Assembly: GCF_029871235.1 (NCBI RefSeq)
Contig: NZ_SSOM01000083.1
Span: forward strand, 1-64,000
Reading direction: 5' to 3'
Origin: Pseudomonas sp. BN411
GTDB lineage: Bacteria > Pseudomonadota > Gammaproteobacteria > Pseudomonadales > Pseudomonadaceae
DNA length: 64,000 nucleotides
Part shown: positions 1-8,690 of the stretch, one piece after another
Layout of the letters: the number at the start of each line of letters is the position of its first letter
Numbering within the stretch: the stretch's first letter is position 1
Position numbers and translations under genes: made by a program
Notes under the pieces: model-generated
The model's database searches: none
What the model saw: only the letters and a program-made list of their open reading frames with translations
What the model was told of the DNA's origin: nothing

Positions 1-53
1 CGTTCACGCAGTTGCCGGGCTTCGGCTTTTCCGTCGATCAGGAATGCGGACAT
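1..53 (-). CDS. folD: Methylenetetrahydrofolate dehydrogenase/cyclohydrolase FolD, N-terminal fragment at window edge
   Basis: Only the first 17 codons are in the window, reading MSAFLIDGKAEARQLRE on the minus strand from an ATG at 53. The segment LIDGKA is the typical FolD N-terminus, and a GGAG motif sits 8 bases before the ATG. FolD interconverts 5,10-methylene-, methenyl- and 10-formyl-THF. It lies directly downstream of the LigM-like demethylase and PurU genes in the same direction. This matches the gene set of the second demethylase operon at 46485-51556 and supports a one-carbon disposal role. The rest of the gene lies outside the window. Confidence 0.8.
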   Translation of the reverse strand, partial: MSAFLIDGKAEARQLRE

Positions 54-108
54 TGTTTCTCCGGGTCTTACAGATGAAGCAGGCCCTGAGACCCAGGGCC
101 TTGCCGAC

Positions 109-1368
109 TCAGCTGCGGCGGTTGTCGGTTTTGTACGGTGCGGGCTGGACAGTGGCGCGGATGGGCAGTTGCGGCTCGCCCGGATTGCCCCAGATAACCG
201 TGACTTCAGTACCTACTTCTGCCTGGGCGATGTCCAGGGTGCACAGCGAGAGCATCTCGCGGAAGAAGTAGCTGTAGCCACGAGAGGTGGAAACGCCGAC
301 CTCACGGCCGTTCACCAGCACCTTGTCGGCATACATGAAACCGCGCTGATCCCGGGGCATCTCCATGAAGGCGTAGTGCTCGCCCTTCTGGAACAGGGAT
401 GCGAATACCTTGAGCACATCATCGGGATTCCACACCAGGGTGCGAATCACCCGGCGTGGGTTGGCCACTTCCTTTTCCAGGGCCTCGCGGCCGATGAAGT
501 CGTGATCGAACTTGATGTTGCGCCCCCAACCGAGCTCGACAGGGCTGCGGTACCAGGCGCTGACATCATCAGCCTCGAAGCTGCCGGCAACGTTGAAGGT
601 CGAGGCGAACGCCGGCAGAGACGCTTCGAATTCGGCGCGATACTCAGCCATGTCCTCGCTGAAGATCGCCGGCAGGTAGTCGGTCACGATAGTGGGGAAA
701 CAGGCTTCCAGGTGGTTGATGAAGGCAGCTCGACCACCCAGCTTGCGAATCCCGAACGCTTCGCCGGCTCGCACCACTGCCTCATACACCTCGGCAGCAT
801 GTTCGGCAGGACCTTGCAGCTCCACACCAGGCTCCCCGGACATGCCCTGTCGCAGCGCGTAGACCTCATGCCCGGCAATCTTCACCACTTGCGAGTGCAT
901 GAACTTGATGTCCGCCAGGGCCACGCCTGTCAGCTTCTCGATCAATGCGGCAGCCTTGGGCCCAGCAACCTGGAATTTGAACCCTTCGACAACCTCCGAG
1001 CTGACGTTGTAATCACCCTTGCGTAGGTGGAAGTCCATGAGGAAGCCGCCGCGACCGAAGAGCATGAAGTCATCCTCCCCCCAGCGGCTGAGGATACCCT
1101 CATGGATCACCTTGCCATCACGATTGCAGTGGGTGACATGCTTGGACTGCATGATGTCGAACTTGGCGAAGCTGTTGATGGAGGTATCGGAGAAAAGCTT
1201 CAACACGTCCGGTCCACGGTAACGCCGCTGCCAAAGGAACGACCAATCACCGATGTAGCAGTGGTCCTTCCAGGACATGCTCTCGTCGAGCCAGTCCGTG
1301 TACTCAGGCTGCCCCCAACGGGACGTGAAATAGCCCTCTGGAGTCTTTCTGAAATTCTTGGGGAGCAT
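109..1368 (-). CDS. THF-dependent aromatic O-demethylase, GcvT/LigM/DesA-like (copy 1)
   Basis: This 419-residue protein belongs to the aminomethyltransferase (GcvT) fold family and resembles the LigM/DesA O-demethylases of lignin-derived methoxyaromatics. Those enzymes move the methyl ether group of vanillate or syringate to THF, giving 5-methyl-THF and a phenol. Family-like segments include WLDESMSWKD near the N-terminus, the central IKFMHSQVVKIAGHEV stretch and ELGWGRNIKFDHDF in the C-terminal half. The ATG at 1368 has a GAGG motif 9 bases upstream. Its neighbours, purU upstream and folD downstream in the same direction, would oxidise the transferred carbon. A porin, an aromatic-acid importer and a LysR gene lie next to them. 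A sarcosine- or dimethylglycine-type substrate is possible but fits the transport neighbours less well. The substrate cannot be read from the sequence. Confidence 0.75.
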   Translation of the reverse strand: MLPKNFRKTPEGYFTSRWGQPEYTDWLDESMSWKDHCYIGDWSFLWQRRYRGPDVLKLFSDTSINSFAKFDIMQSKHVTHCNRDGKVIHEGILSRWGEDDFMLFGRGGFLMDFHLRKGDYNVSSEVVEGFKFQVAGPKAAALIEKLTGVALADIKFMHSQVVKIAGHEVYALRQGMSGEPGVELQGPAEHAAEVYEAVVRAGEAFGIRKLGGRAAFINHLEACFPTIVTDYLPAIFSEDMAEYRAEFEASLPAFASTFNVAGSFEADDVSAWYRSPVELGWGRNIKFDHDFIGREALEKEVANPRRVIRTLVWNPDDVLKVFASLFQKGEHYAFMEMPRDQRGFMYADKVLVNGREVGVSTSRGYSYFFREMLSLCTLDIAQAEVGTEVTVIWGNPGEPQLPIRATVQPAPYKTDNRRS

Positions 1369-1417
1369 GTCTTTACCTCGGTTACTTCAACGAATTGTTG
1401 TTATGCGTGGCCAGGCG

Positions 1418-2287
1418 TCAGCCTTCGAACACGATGGTTTTGCGACCGTTCGGAATGACGCGGTCTTCCAGATAGGCGCGCACTGCCCTGGCCAGGACGC
1501 GTCGTTCGATGTCACGCCCCTTACGTACGAGATCTTCCGCGCTATCGCGGTGGGAAATGCGCTCGACGTCTTGCTCGATGATCGGGCCCTCGTCCAGGTC
1601 GGCGGTGACGAAGTGCGAGGTCGCGCCAATCAGCTTCACGCCACGCTCATGGGCCTGGTGATAGGGACGCGCGCCCTTGAATCCCGGCAGGAAGCTGTGA
1701 TGGATGTTGATGCAGCGCCCATCCAGCTTGCGCGAGAGGTCATCGGAGAGGATCTGCATGTAGCGAGCGAGCACAACTAGGTCGGTCCTGGTGGACTCGA
1801 TCAAGGCAAGCAGTTTCTCTTCCTGCTGGGACTTGTTATCCCGGGTCACTGGCAGGTAGTGAAACGCTATGCCCTGCAGATCAACCGCGGCGTATCGCTC
1901 CTGGGGATGGTTGGCGACAACGGCCGATATCTCCATCGGCAGCTCGCCGATTCGGCTGCGGTAAAGCAGGTCGCGCAGGCAATGGTCATAGCCGGACACG
2001 AGCAGCATTACGCGCTTGCGCTGGTCCTGCGGACGCAGCGACCACTCCATGCCGTACCGATGGGCAACATCGGCGAATCCAGCCTTGATGTCCTCGAGTA
2101 CCAGTTGCGTCGCGCTGTCTATCGCGTCGAACACCACCCGCATGAAGAACTGCTGAGTATCCAGATCATCGAATTGCTGCGCATCGAGGATGTTGCATCC
2201 CTGCTCAAAGAGGTAGCTGGAAACATCCTTCACGATTCCGGCGGTATTGCGGCACGACAACAGCAGAATGAATTTGGGGTTGGACAC
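1418..2287 (-). CDS. purU: Formyltetrahydrofolate deformylase PurU (copy 1)
   Basis: PurU hydrolyses 10-formyl-THF to formate and THF. The 289-residue protein has an N-terminal ACT-type regulatory domain (about residues 5-85) and a GART-like hydrolase domain. The latter shows [18 protein letters not shown] and the [10 protein letters not shown] motif. A GTG start at 2287 is preferred because TTGGAG lies just upstream; a TTG at 2299 would add four residues. It sits 49 bases before the LigM-like gene in the same direction. The coupling suggests that methyl groups removed from aromatics are released as formate to regenerate free THF. A second purU lies at 47914-48789. Confidence 0.93.
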   Translation of the reverse strand: MSNPKFILLLSCRNTAGIVKDVSSYLFEQGCNILDAQQFDDLDTQQFFMRVVFDAIDSATQLVLEDIKAGFADVAHRYGMEWSLRPQDQRKRVMLLVSGYDHCLRDLLYRSRIGELPMEISAVVANHPQERYAAVDLQGIAFHYLPVTRDNKSQQEEKLLALIESTRTDLVVLARYMQILSDDLSRKLDGRCINIHHSFLPGFKGARPYHQAHERGVKLIGATSHFVTADLDEGPIIEQDVERISHRDSAEDLVRKGRDIERRVLARAVRAYLEDRVIPNGRKTIVFEG

Positions 2288-2418
2288 GGCGGTCTCCAAT
2301 CATCGTTTTTATTGAAGTGGGCTTCAGCGCCGTGGCGCTGAAGTGCGGGCCACTATAAAAACGCGACAAAATGAAAGCCACGAATGGCATCGATTAATCG
2401 CATGCGCCATATGCATAA

Positions 2419-3750
2419 CTATGAAGTGACCGACTCAGCGTCCCCTCTCATCTGCGGAGAGCGCAGCGCACGTAGCAGAATCGCCGCCAGCAGCACAGGC
2501 AGGGCCAACACGAGGAAGTACTGTTCGCGGCTCCATCCCATGTCGATCAGGACGCCCGCCAGGTAGGGGCCAAACACTGCCCCCAAGCGCCCTACTCCCA
2601 TGGCGATACCCGTGCCACTACCGCGCAGGGTTGCCGGGAATGCCACCGGTACCACCACGTAGAGAGTGGTGACCGCCGAGTAGAGGAAGAAGCCGAGAGT
2701 CACAGCGACCACCACCAACAGAGTCGGGTGGTAACCCATGTTGCTGAACAGCAGCATCATGGCGAACAGGGCGACCATGGTGATGGCAGTGAGTCGATGA
2801 GCCCCGACTTTCGCCGCTAGCAGGCCGAAGCTCATGCAGCCGAGCATGCCGCCGAAGCTGAGCAGCATTGCACCGGAGATCCCCCCTGTAACGCTCAACC
2901 CCGCGTCGGTGAGGATCTTCGGTGTCCAGCTGGAAACGAAGTAGAACGTCATCATGATGCAGAAGTACATGATGCAACTGGCAACGAACGGTCCCTTCAG
3001 CGACGCGCTCAGCAAGTCCTTGAGGCGACCATCAGTGATGTTCGGATCACGTGCAGCAGGCAGTGCTGACAGTTCCTGCAGACCAAGGCGCGGCAGTATT
3101 CGATTGACCCGATCCAGCGCGCGGGTAGGACGTTTCTCGATGAGAAAGTCCAGAGACTCAGGGAACAGCCACCAGGCGAAAGGCAGCAGGACGATAGCCG
3201 CCACACCGCCAAACACGAAGGGCGCCTGCCAACCGTAATGGTTGATCAGCAGCACCGACACCAGGCCACCCAGGGTCGCCCCGAGCGGAACGCCTACCGA
3301 CATCCCTGCATTGCACAGACTGCGACGACGATCATTGGCGTATTCGGTTATCACGATGTTGATGGTTGCCAACATGGCACCGACACCAATTCCGGTGAAC
3401 AGCCGGGCGGCAAACATCTCGCTGAAATTGCGCGTGGCAGCCGACATCAGCATCGACACTGCCAGAAGCATGAGACATCCCAATGCGATAGGGCGCCGTC
3501 CGATCCGATCGCCCAGGGGCGCCAGGAAGAACGCGCCAATCGCGGTTCCAATCATCCCGGCACTGAACAGCGCGCCTAGCATCGATCCGTTCAGCCCCCA
3601 ACTCGCCGATAGCGTGGGAGCCACGAAGGCCATGACCAGAACGTCGAAACCGTCGAGAGCCGCCAGGACGACGCAGAAGATGACAAGGCTGATTCTGAAT
3701 CCGCTCATGTGACCATGCTTGATATGGTCACGTGGGTCTTTGACCGACAT
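2419..3750 (-). CDS. MFS aromatic acid:H+ symporter (AAHS family)
   Basis: This 443-residue inner-membrane transporter has about twelve hydrophobic segments. It carries AAHS landmarks seen in PcaK, BenK and VanK: the DGFD motif in the first membrane segment and the cytoplasmic loop GDRIGRRP between segments 2 and 3. Family members import benzoate, vanillate or 4-hydroxybenzoate with protons. The start at 3750 is chosen because AAAGGT precedes it; the upstream in-frame start would overlap the porin gene by a few bases. It lies just downstream of the OprD-type porin in the same direction, giving an outer-plus-inner-membrane uptake route for the methoxyaromatic processed by the adjacent demethylase. 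The exact substrate is unknown. Confidence 0.88.
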   Translation of the reverse strand: MSVKDPRDHIKHGHMSGFRISLVIFCVVLAALDGFDVLVMAFVAPTLSASWGLNGSMLGALFSAGMIGTAIGAFFLAPLGDRIGRRPIALGCLMLLAVSMLMSAATRNFSEMFAARLFTGIGVGAMLATINIVITEYANDRRRSLCNAGMSVGVPLGATLGGLVSVLLINHYGWQAPFVFGGVAAIVLLPFAWWLFPESLDFLIEKRPTRALDRVNRILPRLGLQELSALPAARDPNITDGRLKDLLSASLKGPFVASCIMYFCIMMTFYFVSSWTPKILTDAGLSVTGGISGAMLLSFGGMLGCMSFGLLAAKVGAHRLTAITMVALFAMMLLFSNMGYHPTLLVVVAVTLGFFLYSAVTTLYVVVPVAFPATLRGSGTGIAMGVGRLGAVFGPYLAGVLIDMGWSREQYFLVLALPVLLAAILLRALRSPQMRGDAESVTS

Positions 3751-3782
3751 ATTTGTTACCTTTGTAGTTGTTGTTGGAGGGC

Positions 3783-5054
3783 TCACCACAGCTTCCAGCT
3801 GTAATCGATGTTCAGCCGGAGGTGGTTCTCATCACGCATCGAAGCGGCATCCGCAAAATCATTGCGGTACACGGAATACCTCGCCCTCAGGTACAGGCCG
3901 GCAAGCAGACCGGACTGGACGACGTAGGAGAGCTCAGCGTGCTTCTCGCTTTCTGTGAGCCCATTGCCGCCAAGGCGCTCGGGCAAGTTGATGTCATGGC
4001 CACGCATGTAGCGCAGGGTGGTCTTCAGGCCGGGAATGCCGGATGCGGCGAAGTCGTAGACATACTTGGCCTGCCAGGCCTTCTCGTTGGCGCCGACGAA
4101 ATCGGAGCTCATCAGGAACTCGCTCAGCACAAGAATCTCGGTGCCTGAGAGATAAGGCATGGCGGTGTCGCCAGTGGCGTGCTGATAGCCGAGGTTGAAC
4201 AGGTGGGCGCCAGTCTGGTAGCTGAAAGTCGCCGTCATGTTCTTGTAGTCGACCTCTCCCGCCCGGGCGCTGCCATCTTCGGTGCCATAAAATCCCCGCA
4301 AGTCGGCGGTGAAGGTGTCGTTGCCGATGGGCCAACTGCGTTTGAAGTCCAGGTACTCCATGCGATAGAGATCCTTGACGTCACCGTGATAGGCCCGTGC
4401 CAGATAACGGTTCTGCGGGTGATATTCGGCTGCTAGGAAGGTGGCCTGGTTACTCTGCGCACCACCGTTGAAACGCTGGTTTGGCGCCGCCAGGGATAGC
4501 GATTCGAAATCAGTGGAGTTGCGCTTGGTGGTCTGATCGAACCAGGTACCTCGCAGCGTCAGGTCGTCGAACTCGTTCGAGACCACCGACGCCCCCCTGA
4601 AGGTCTGTGGGAACAACCTCGATTGGCTGGCATAGACGAAGGGGATGAACACGTCATCCAGACTGCCTGCCTTCAGTTCGGTGCGGGAGTACTTGGCCTT
4701 CGCCGTCAATCCGAGCTTGGAGTACTCATCAGCAGCACGACGGTCACTGGTCGATACCGGTAGCAAGTCGGTACCGGTCCTGGAAGGTGAGGAGTCGAGT
4801 TTGAAACCGGCCATACCCAACGCGTCCAGGCCCAGTCCCTGGTCACCGTGGGTGAGTCCCGACTTGAATCTGAGAATGAATCCCTGCGCCCACTCCTCAG
4901 CCTTGTCTGGATCCCGGGAGCCTTGGTAGTCACGTTCGAGGTAATAGTTTCGGGCAGTTAATGTGGCCTGGCTGTCATCGATCAGGCCGGCGGCGAGGAG
5001 GCTTTGGCTGCACAGAGCTGATAGCGCGAATGCGCTGCACGTTTTGGGGTTCAT
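3783..5054 (-). CDS. OprD-family outer membrane porin (OpdK-like)
   Basis: The 423-residue precursor has a signal peptide ending near LLAAG, then an OprD-type barrel beginning LIDDSQATLTARNYYLERDY, where the NYYLERDY segment is a family hallmark. It ends in a beta strand with a C-terminal aromatic residue (YSWKLW), as expected for BamA-dependent barrels. OprD/Opd channels of pseudomonads take up small carboxylates, and the OpdK subgroup takes vanillate and related aromatic acids. It is divergent from the LysR gene at 5178 and upstream of the AAHS importer, so it probably serves the same substrate. The choice of an aromatic acid over an amino acid rests on context. Confidence 0.88.
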   Translation of the reverse strand: MNPKTCSAFALSALCSQSLLAAGLIDDSQATLTARNYYLERDYQGSRDPDKAEEWAQGFILRFKSGLTHGDQGLGLDALGMAGFKLDSSPSRTGTDLLPVSTSDRRAADEYSKLGLTAKAKYSRTELKAGSLDDVFIPFVYASQSRLFPQTFRGASVVSNEFDDLTLRGTWFDQTTKRNSTDFESLSLAAPNQRFNGGAQSNQATFLAAEYHPQNRYLARAYHGDVKDLYRMEYLDFKRSWPIGNDTFTADLRGFYGTEDGSARAGEVDYKNMTATFSYQTGAHLFNLGYQHATGDTAMPYLSGTEILVLSEFLMSSDFVGANEKAWQAKYVYDFAASGIPGLKTTLRYMRGHDINLPERLGGNGLTESEKHAELSYVVQSGLLAGLYLRARYSVYRNDFADAASMRDENHLRLNIDYSWKLW

Positions 5055-5177
5055 AGGATGACTCTTGTTCTTGTTATCTACTGCGGGAATCGGCGCCGCC
5101 GATTCCCATGCGGTGTTTCAAGAATCGATCCTATTGAAATATCCTACTGCACCATAATCACGACAACGATCACCTCT

Positions 5178-6119
5178 ATGCACAGCATTCATAATGAAAA
5201 GAAGCTCGACCTCAATCTGCTGACTGTTTTCGATGCCCTGCTTCGCGAAGGCAGTGTCACTCGGGCCGCCGATAGCCTGGATCTCTCGCAGAGTGCGGTC
5301 AGTCATGCGCTCAAGCGATTGCGGGACTTCTTTAGCGATCCGTTGTTCGTGAAAGTCGGCGACGGCATGAAGCCGACGCCCAAAGCCGAACAGCTGGCTG
5401 TGTCGATCCTCGGGATCATCAGCACAGTGCAAGATTCGCTGCTCACCCAGACACGCTTCGATCCAAGCACAGCAGTCCGCACGTTCAAGTTCTGCATGAC
5501 CGATATGGGCGAACTGGTGTTTCTGCCCAGGATGATCCAGGAGTTCAAGCGCAGGGCCCCCCACTGCACCATCCAGACCCTGCAAGTCCGCCCCGAAGAC
5601 ATTGCTGCCACCTTGGAGTCAGGCGAGGCCGACCTGGCGATGGGCTCGCAGCTCGCGGTCAACGATGAGTTGTTTCAGCAAAATCTGTTCGTCCACAAGT
5701 TCGTGACGATTGTCAGCAGAGAGAACAGCCAGGTCGGGGACTCGATCAGCCTTGAGCAGTTCACGCGCATGAAGCACATCGTGATCAATCTGGGCGGCAA
5801 GACCACTCACTACGATAGGGCGTTAGACGAACACGGAATCAAACGTGAGGTGTTCCTGCTGACTCCCCACTATCTGGTCATTCCCATGCTGATCAGAAAT
5901 GATCCGGAGCTGATTGCAACCGTACCTGGAGAGATCGGCCGCATCTTCGATGAGTACGGTTGGGTTAGACGATTGAAACCACCGGTTGATCTAGCACCAT
6001 TCCCCATCTGCCAGTACTGGCACCCGCGCTTTCATCACGACGAAGCGAATCGCTGGCTCAGGCAGTTGATGAAGGAAATCTACAATGATTTCCTCCCGGA
6101 GTCAGGGAATGACTGGTGA
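5178..6119 (+). CDS. LysR-family transcriptional regulator, NahR/LinR-like
   Basis: The 313-residue protein begins LDLNLLTVFDALLREGSVTRAAD with an N-terminal winged helix-turn-helix and follows with a LysR effector domain. The RAADSLDLSQSAVSHALKRLR stretch is the recognition region of the NahR/NodD/LinR branch. The ATG at 5178 puts the helix-turn-helix at the usual distance from the N-terminus; longer in-frame starts give an unlikely extension. It is divergent from the OprD-porin/AAHS/PurU/LigM genes. By usual LysR organisation it is the likely activator of that module, with a methoxyaromatic or its product as inducer. A short, decayed copy of the central part of a close relative lies at 10117-10205. 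Confidence 0.88.
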   Translation: MHSIHNEKKLDLNLLTVFDALLREGSVTRAADSLDLSQSAVSHALKRLRDFFSDPLFVKVGDGMKPTPKAEQLAVSILGIISTVQDSLLTQTRFDPSTAVRTFKFCMTDMGELVFLPRMIQEFKRRAPHCTIQTLQVRPEDIAATLESGEADLAMGSQLAVNDELFQQNLFVHKFVTIVSRENSQVGDSISLEQFTRMKHIVINLGGKTTHYDRALDEHGIKREVFLLTPHYLVIPMLIRNDPELIATVPGEIGRIFDEYGWVRRLKPPVDLAPFPICQYWHPRFHHDEANRWLRQLMKEIYNDFLPESGNDW

Positions 6120-6384
6120 GTGAACTGCCGGACGGACTCAACCGACGAAGGCCAACTTACTGACAAAAAAATGTGCCACCTAAGGCGAGCCAGGCATGGG
6201 CCAGGTTCAGCGGTAAAAGCGGGGATAGTCCCAAAGAGTTACTGGCTAATGCACTAAATCTCTGAAATGGTCGTTTCAGCCTGAGTGGACACTGACTAAA
6301 GATGGATTAGCCGGCCCTATCGCCGCCTAGGAATGTATCGCACCGGGTTTCGTATAAGAGGCGTGTGCCCTGACGTGATGGCAT

Positions 6385-8412
6385 TTACTTTTCTATTTTC
6401 CAAACTGAAGACACCAACCAATCCTTGAACTCATCAATAGGCATCGGCGCACTTACAAAGTAGCCTTGAATCACATCACACCCCAGCATCGTCAAGTAGT
6501 CTTTTTCCGCCTCATTTTCCACCCCCTCCGCGACCACTTCTAGGTTCAGGTGATGAGCCATCTCAATCGTAGACCCAACAATAGCCGCGACCTCAGGCTC
6601 ACTCAAGATGCTCCTGACAAAAGACTGATCAATCTTGATTTCATCAACCGGAAGATTCCTCAGGTAACTCAGGCTAGAATAACCAACCCCAAAATCATCA
6701 ATAGAAAAACCAACACCCATCGACTTAACTTTATTAATAGCCTCGAGCGCCAACAGCGGGTCTTTCATCATCCCACTTTCAGTTACTTCAAACTTAATCC
6801 AACTCCCCTCCCCTCCCCACGTAGCCATCAGGCCCTCAATTTTTCCGACCAAATGTGGATCACATAGATCCTGAGCGGACAAATTAACGGAAAGTGGAAG
6901 GTCTATACCTACTTCGCGCCAAGCAAAGCGCTGTCTAAATGCAGTTTCAAGCACCCAATGTGTAAGCGGAGTGATTAAACCAGAAAATTCCGCAAGCGGC
7001 ACGAATTCACTTGGGGGAATCATTTCCCCTTCTTGACATCGCCACCGAACAAGAGCCTCTGCCCCGCAAAGCGTTGAGTTTTTCAGCCTAAGCTTGGGTT
7101 GACAATAAAGCAACAACTGCCCCTTGTTAATAGAATCTCTGAGCTTCGCTGTCAGCCCTAGCCGGCGACTGCATCCTTCATCAAGTTTGCTCGAGAAAAC
7201 TGCATAATCTCGCCCAGTGCGTCTAGCTTCACTCATAGCAGAGCGGGCGCGCCTGATCAGCAATTCTGGATCAGAACCATGCCCTGGATATACCGCGATA
7301 CCTATAGAAAAACTAGCATACTGTTCATGCTCCGGAATTCCGCCTTGATCCTTAAACAAGGAAACCACTCGCTGAGATTGCCGAGTGGCAACTTCTAAAT
7401 CCGCAGAAGGCAAAATAACAGCAAACTCGGCGTCTCCCGCCTTAAACACATCACCAGACATTCCTAACGTTTCACATAAATGCCGCGCCGCCCCCACAAG
7501 CACCTTATCACCCTGCTGAAACCCAAACGTTTCATTGACCTCATTAAGTTGAATCACCTTTATAATTAGCAAAACAAAAGATTGATACCTCCCCTCAAGG
7601 CCATCAATTAGCGCCCGCGCCCTTTTAAACAAAAGTTGCCGATTGGGTAGTTCTGTCAGAGGGTCGTAGAATGCCATGCGCTGAATTATCTCTTCAGCTT
7701 CACGTCTACGAGCCCTCTCGCGGATATGCTCTACGCCGTAAGCAAGGTCCTCCGCCAACTCCCCCAGCAGAGCCACTTCGGAATCGTTGAACGCATCAGG
7801 CTCAGTAGCAGCGATGCTCAAGGCCCCAATCACTGTTGAATCGACACGAATGGGAAAAGAAGTGAGCGAACCATATCCAAGCCGAATCGCGTCCTCCCTC
7901 CATGCCCTATGGTCAGGATCGCTCAACAGATTGCGACCAATGCAAGGAGTGCCAGTCAGCACAGCGATCGCTGTGGCCCCTCCTTGCTCAGGGAAAGCCC
8001 ATGACAACCGTAGCGATTCAAAGAACTCTACTTCGTTTTTCTCGTGTGGGAGACCAAGGGAGTAAGCCTGGTTAACGAGCGGCTGGCCTTCGTCATTGCT
8101 GGCGTACCAGACACTGGCGTAGCGATATCCGCCTTGCGTTACCACTACGTCACACATTCCTTTCAGAAGCTGCAGCTCATCACTCGAGCGCAAAAGCATA
8201 CGGTTACCAGCGCTGAGGGTCCTCAGAACGCGATATAGGCGCTCCAATTCAGTCAGCTTATCGCCCGTTATCTTCAAGGCGGAGCGCTTCACAGCGTGTC
8301 GGTGTTTCGATGTCTGCGTCATCGCCTTCGCCCGGAGTGGTAGCTCTGTAAGCGTAGTCCCAAGGCTGGATTTATCTGACAGTCGTACTCGATCTCTACC
8401 CGGGGCCGTCAT
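6385..8412 (-). CDS. GAF-GGDEF-EAL cyclic-di-GMP protein, likely phosphodiesterase with degenerate GGDEF
   Basis: This is a 675-residue cytoplasmic protein. Residues about 55-235 form a GAF-type sensor, about 240-410 a GGDEF-fold domain and about 420-670 an EAL domain. The GGDEF signature is degenerate: the segment reads AGDAEFAVIL in place of GGDEFAVIL, and the metal-binding aspartate of the IDLDxFK region is replaced in LIIKVIQLNEVNETFG. The EAL domain keeps GAEALVRW, SVNLSAQ, FEVTES, IDDFGVGYSS, IKID and VVAEGVE, so c-di-GMP hydrolysis is expected. No membrane segment is evident. The start at 8412 is uncertain; an internal ATG at 8322 is also possible. Base composition in the C-terminal half is more AT-rich than the flanks. 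Confidence 0.9.
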   Translation of the reverse strand: MTAPGRDRVRLSDKSSLGTTLTELPLRAKAMTQTSKHRHAVKRSALKITGDKLTELERLYRVLRTLSAGNRMLLRSSDELQLLKGMCDVVVTQGGYRYASVWYASNDEGQPLVNQAYSLGLPHEKNEVEFFESLRLSWAFPEQGGATAIAVLTGTPCIGRNLLSDPDHRAWREDAIRLGYGSLTSFPIRVDSTVIGALSIAATEPDAFNDSEVALLGELAEDLAYGVEHIRERARRREAEEIIQRMAFYDPLTELPNRQLLFKRARALIDGLEGRYQSFVLLIIKVIQLNEVNETFGFQQGDKVLVGAARHLCETLGMSGDVFKAGDAEFAVILPSADLEVATRQSQRVVSLFKDQGGIPEHEQYASFSIGIAVYPGHGSDPELLIRRARSAMSEARRTGRDYAVFSSKLDEGCSRRLGLTAKLRDSINKGQLLLYCQPKLRLKNSTLCGAEALVRWRCQEGEMIPPSEFVPLAEFSGLITPLTHWVLETAFRQRFAWREVGIDLPLSVNLSAQDLCDPHLVGKIEGLMATWGGEGSWIKFEVTESGMMKDPLLALEAINKVKSMGVGFSIDDFGVGYSSLSYLRNLPVDEIKIDQSFVRSILSEPEVAAIVGSTIEMAHHLNLEVVAEGVENEAEKDYLTMLGCDVIQGYFVSAPMPIDEFKDWLVSSVWKIEK

Positions 8413-8690
8413 CGCTTGGGCGATTCAACGCCGCCTCCAGCCACCGGTCCAGGCGATGCCGTTATGGTCCTTGCGCGCCGGCTGCGAGCGCCCCCAACGG
8501 GCGAACAGGCACAGCGAAGGTTCTCGCCCGGCGTCGCAAAGCCTCCCCAGGTACCATCACGCACTAGACTGGGAAGGGTATCTACCAACTATGTAGAGTA
8601 ATCAGCGGCAGGGTACGTACCTTGGCCATTCCGCCATTTACCGCTGGTGCTCGCCGAATAGAACGATAACGATCAAGCGAGAACAGTCTA

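Noticed and set aside
8577-8586. GGTATCTACC before the FadL gene as another operator of the LysR regulon
   Set aside because: Only a half-site is present: no ATACC lies 10 bases upstream and no half-site lies at the 22-base step.
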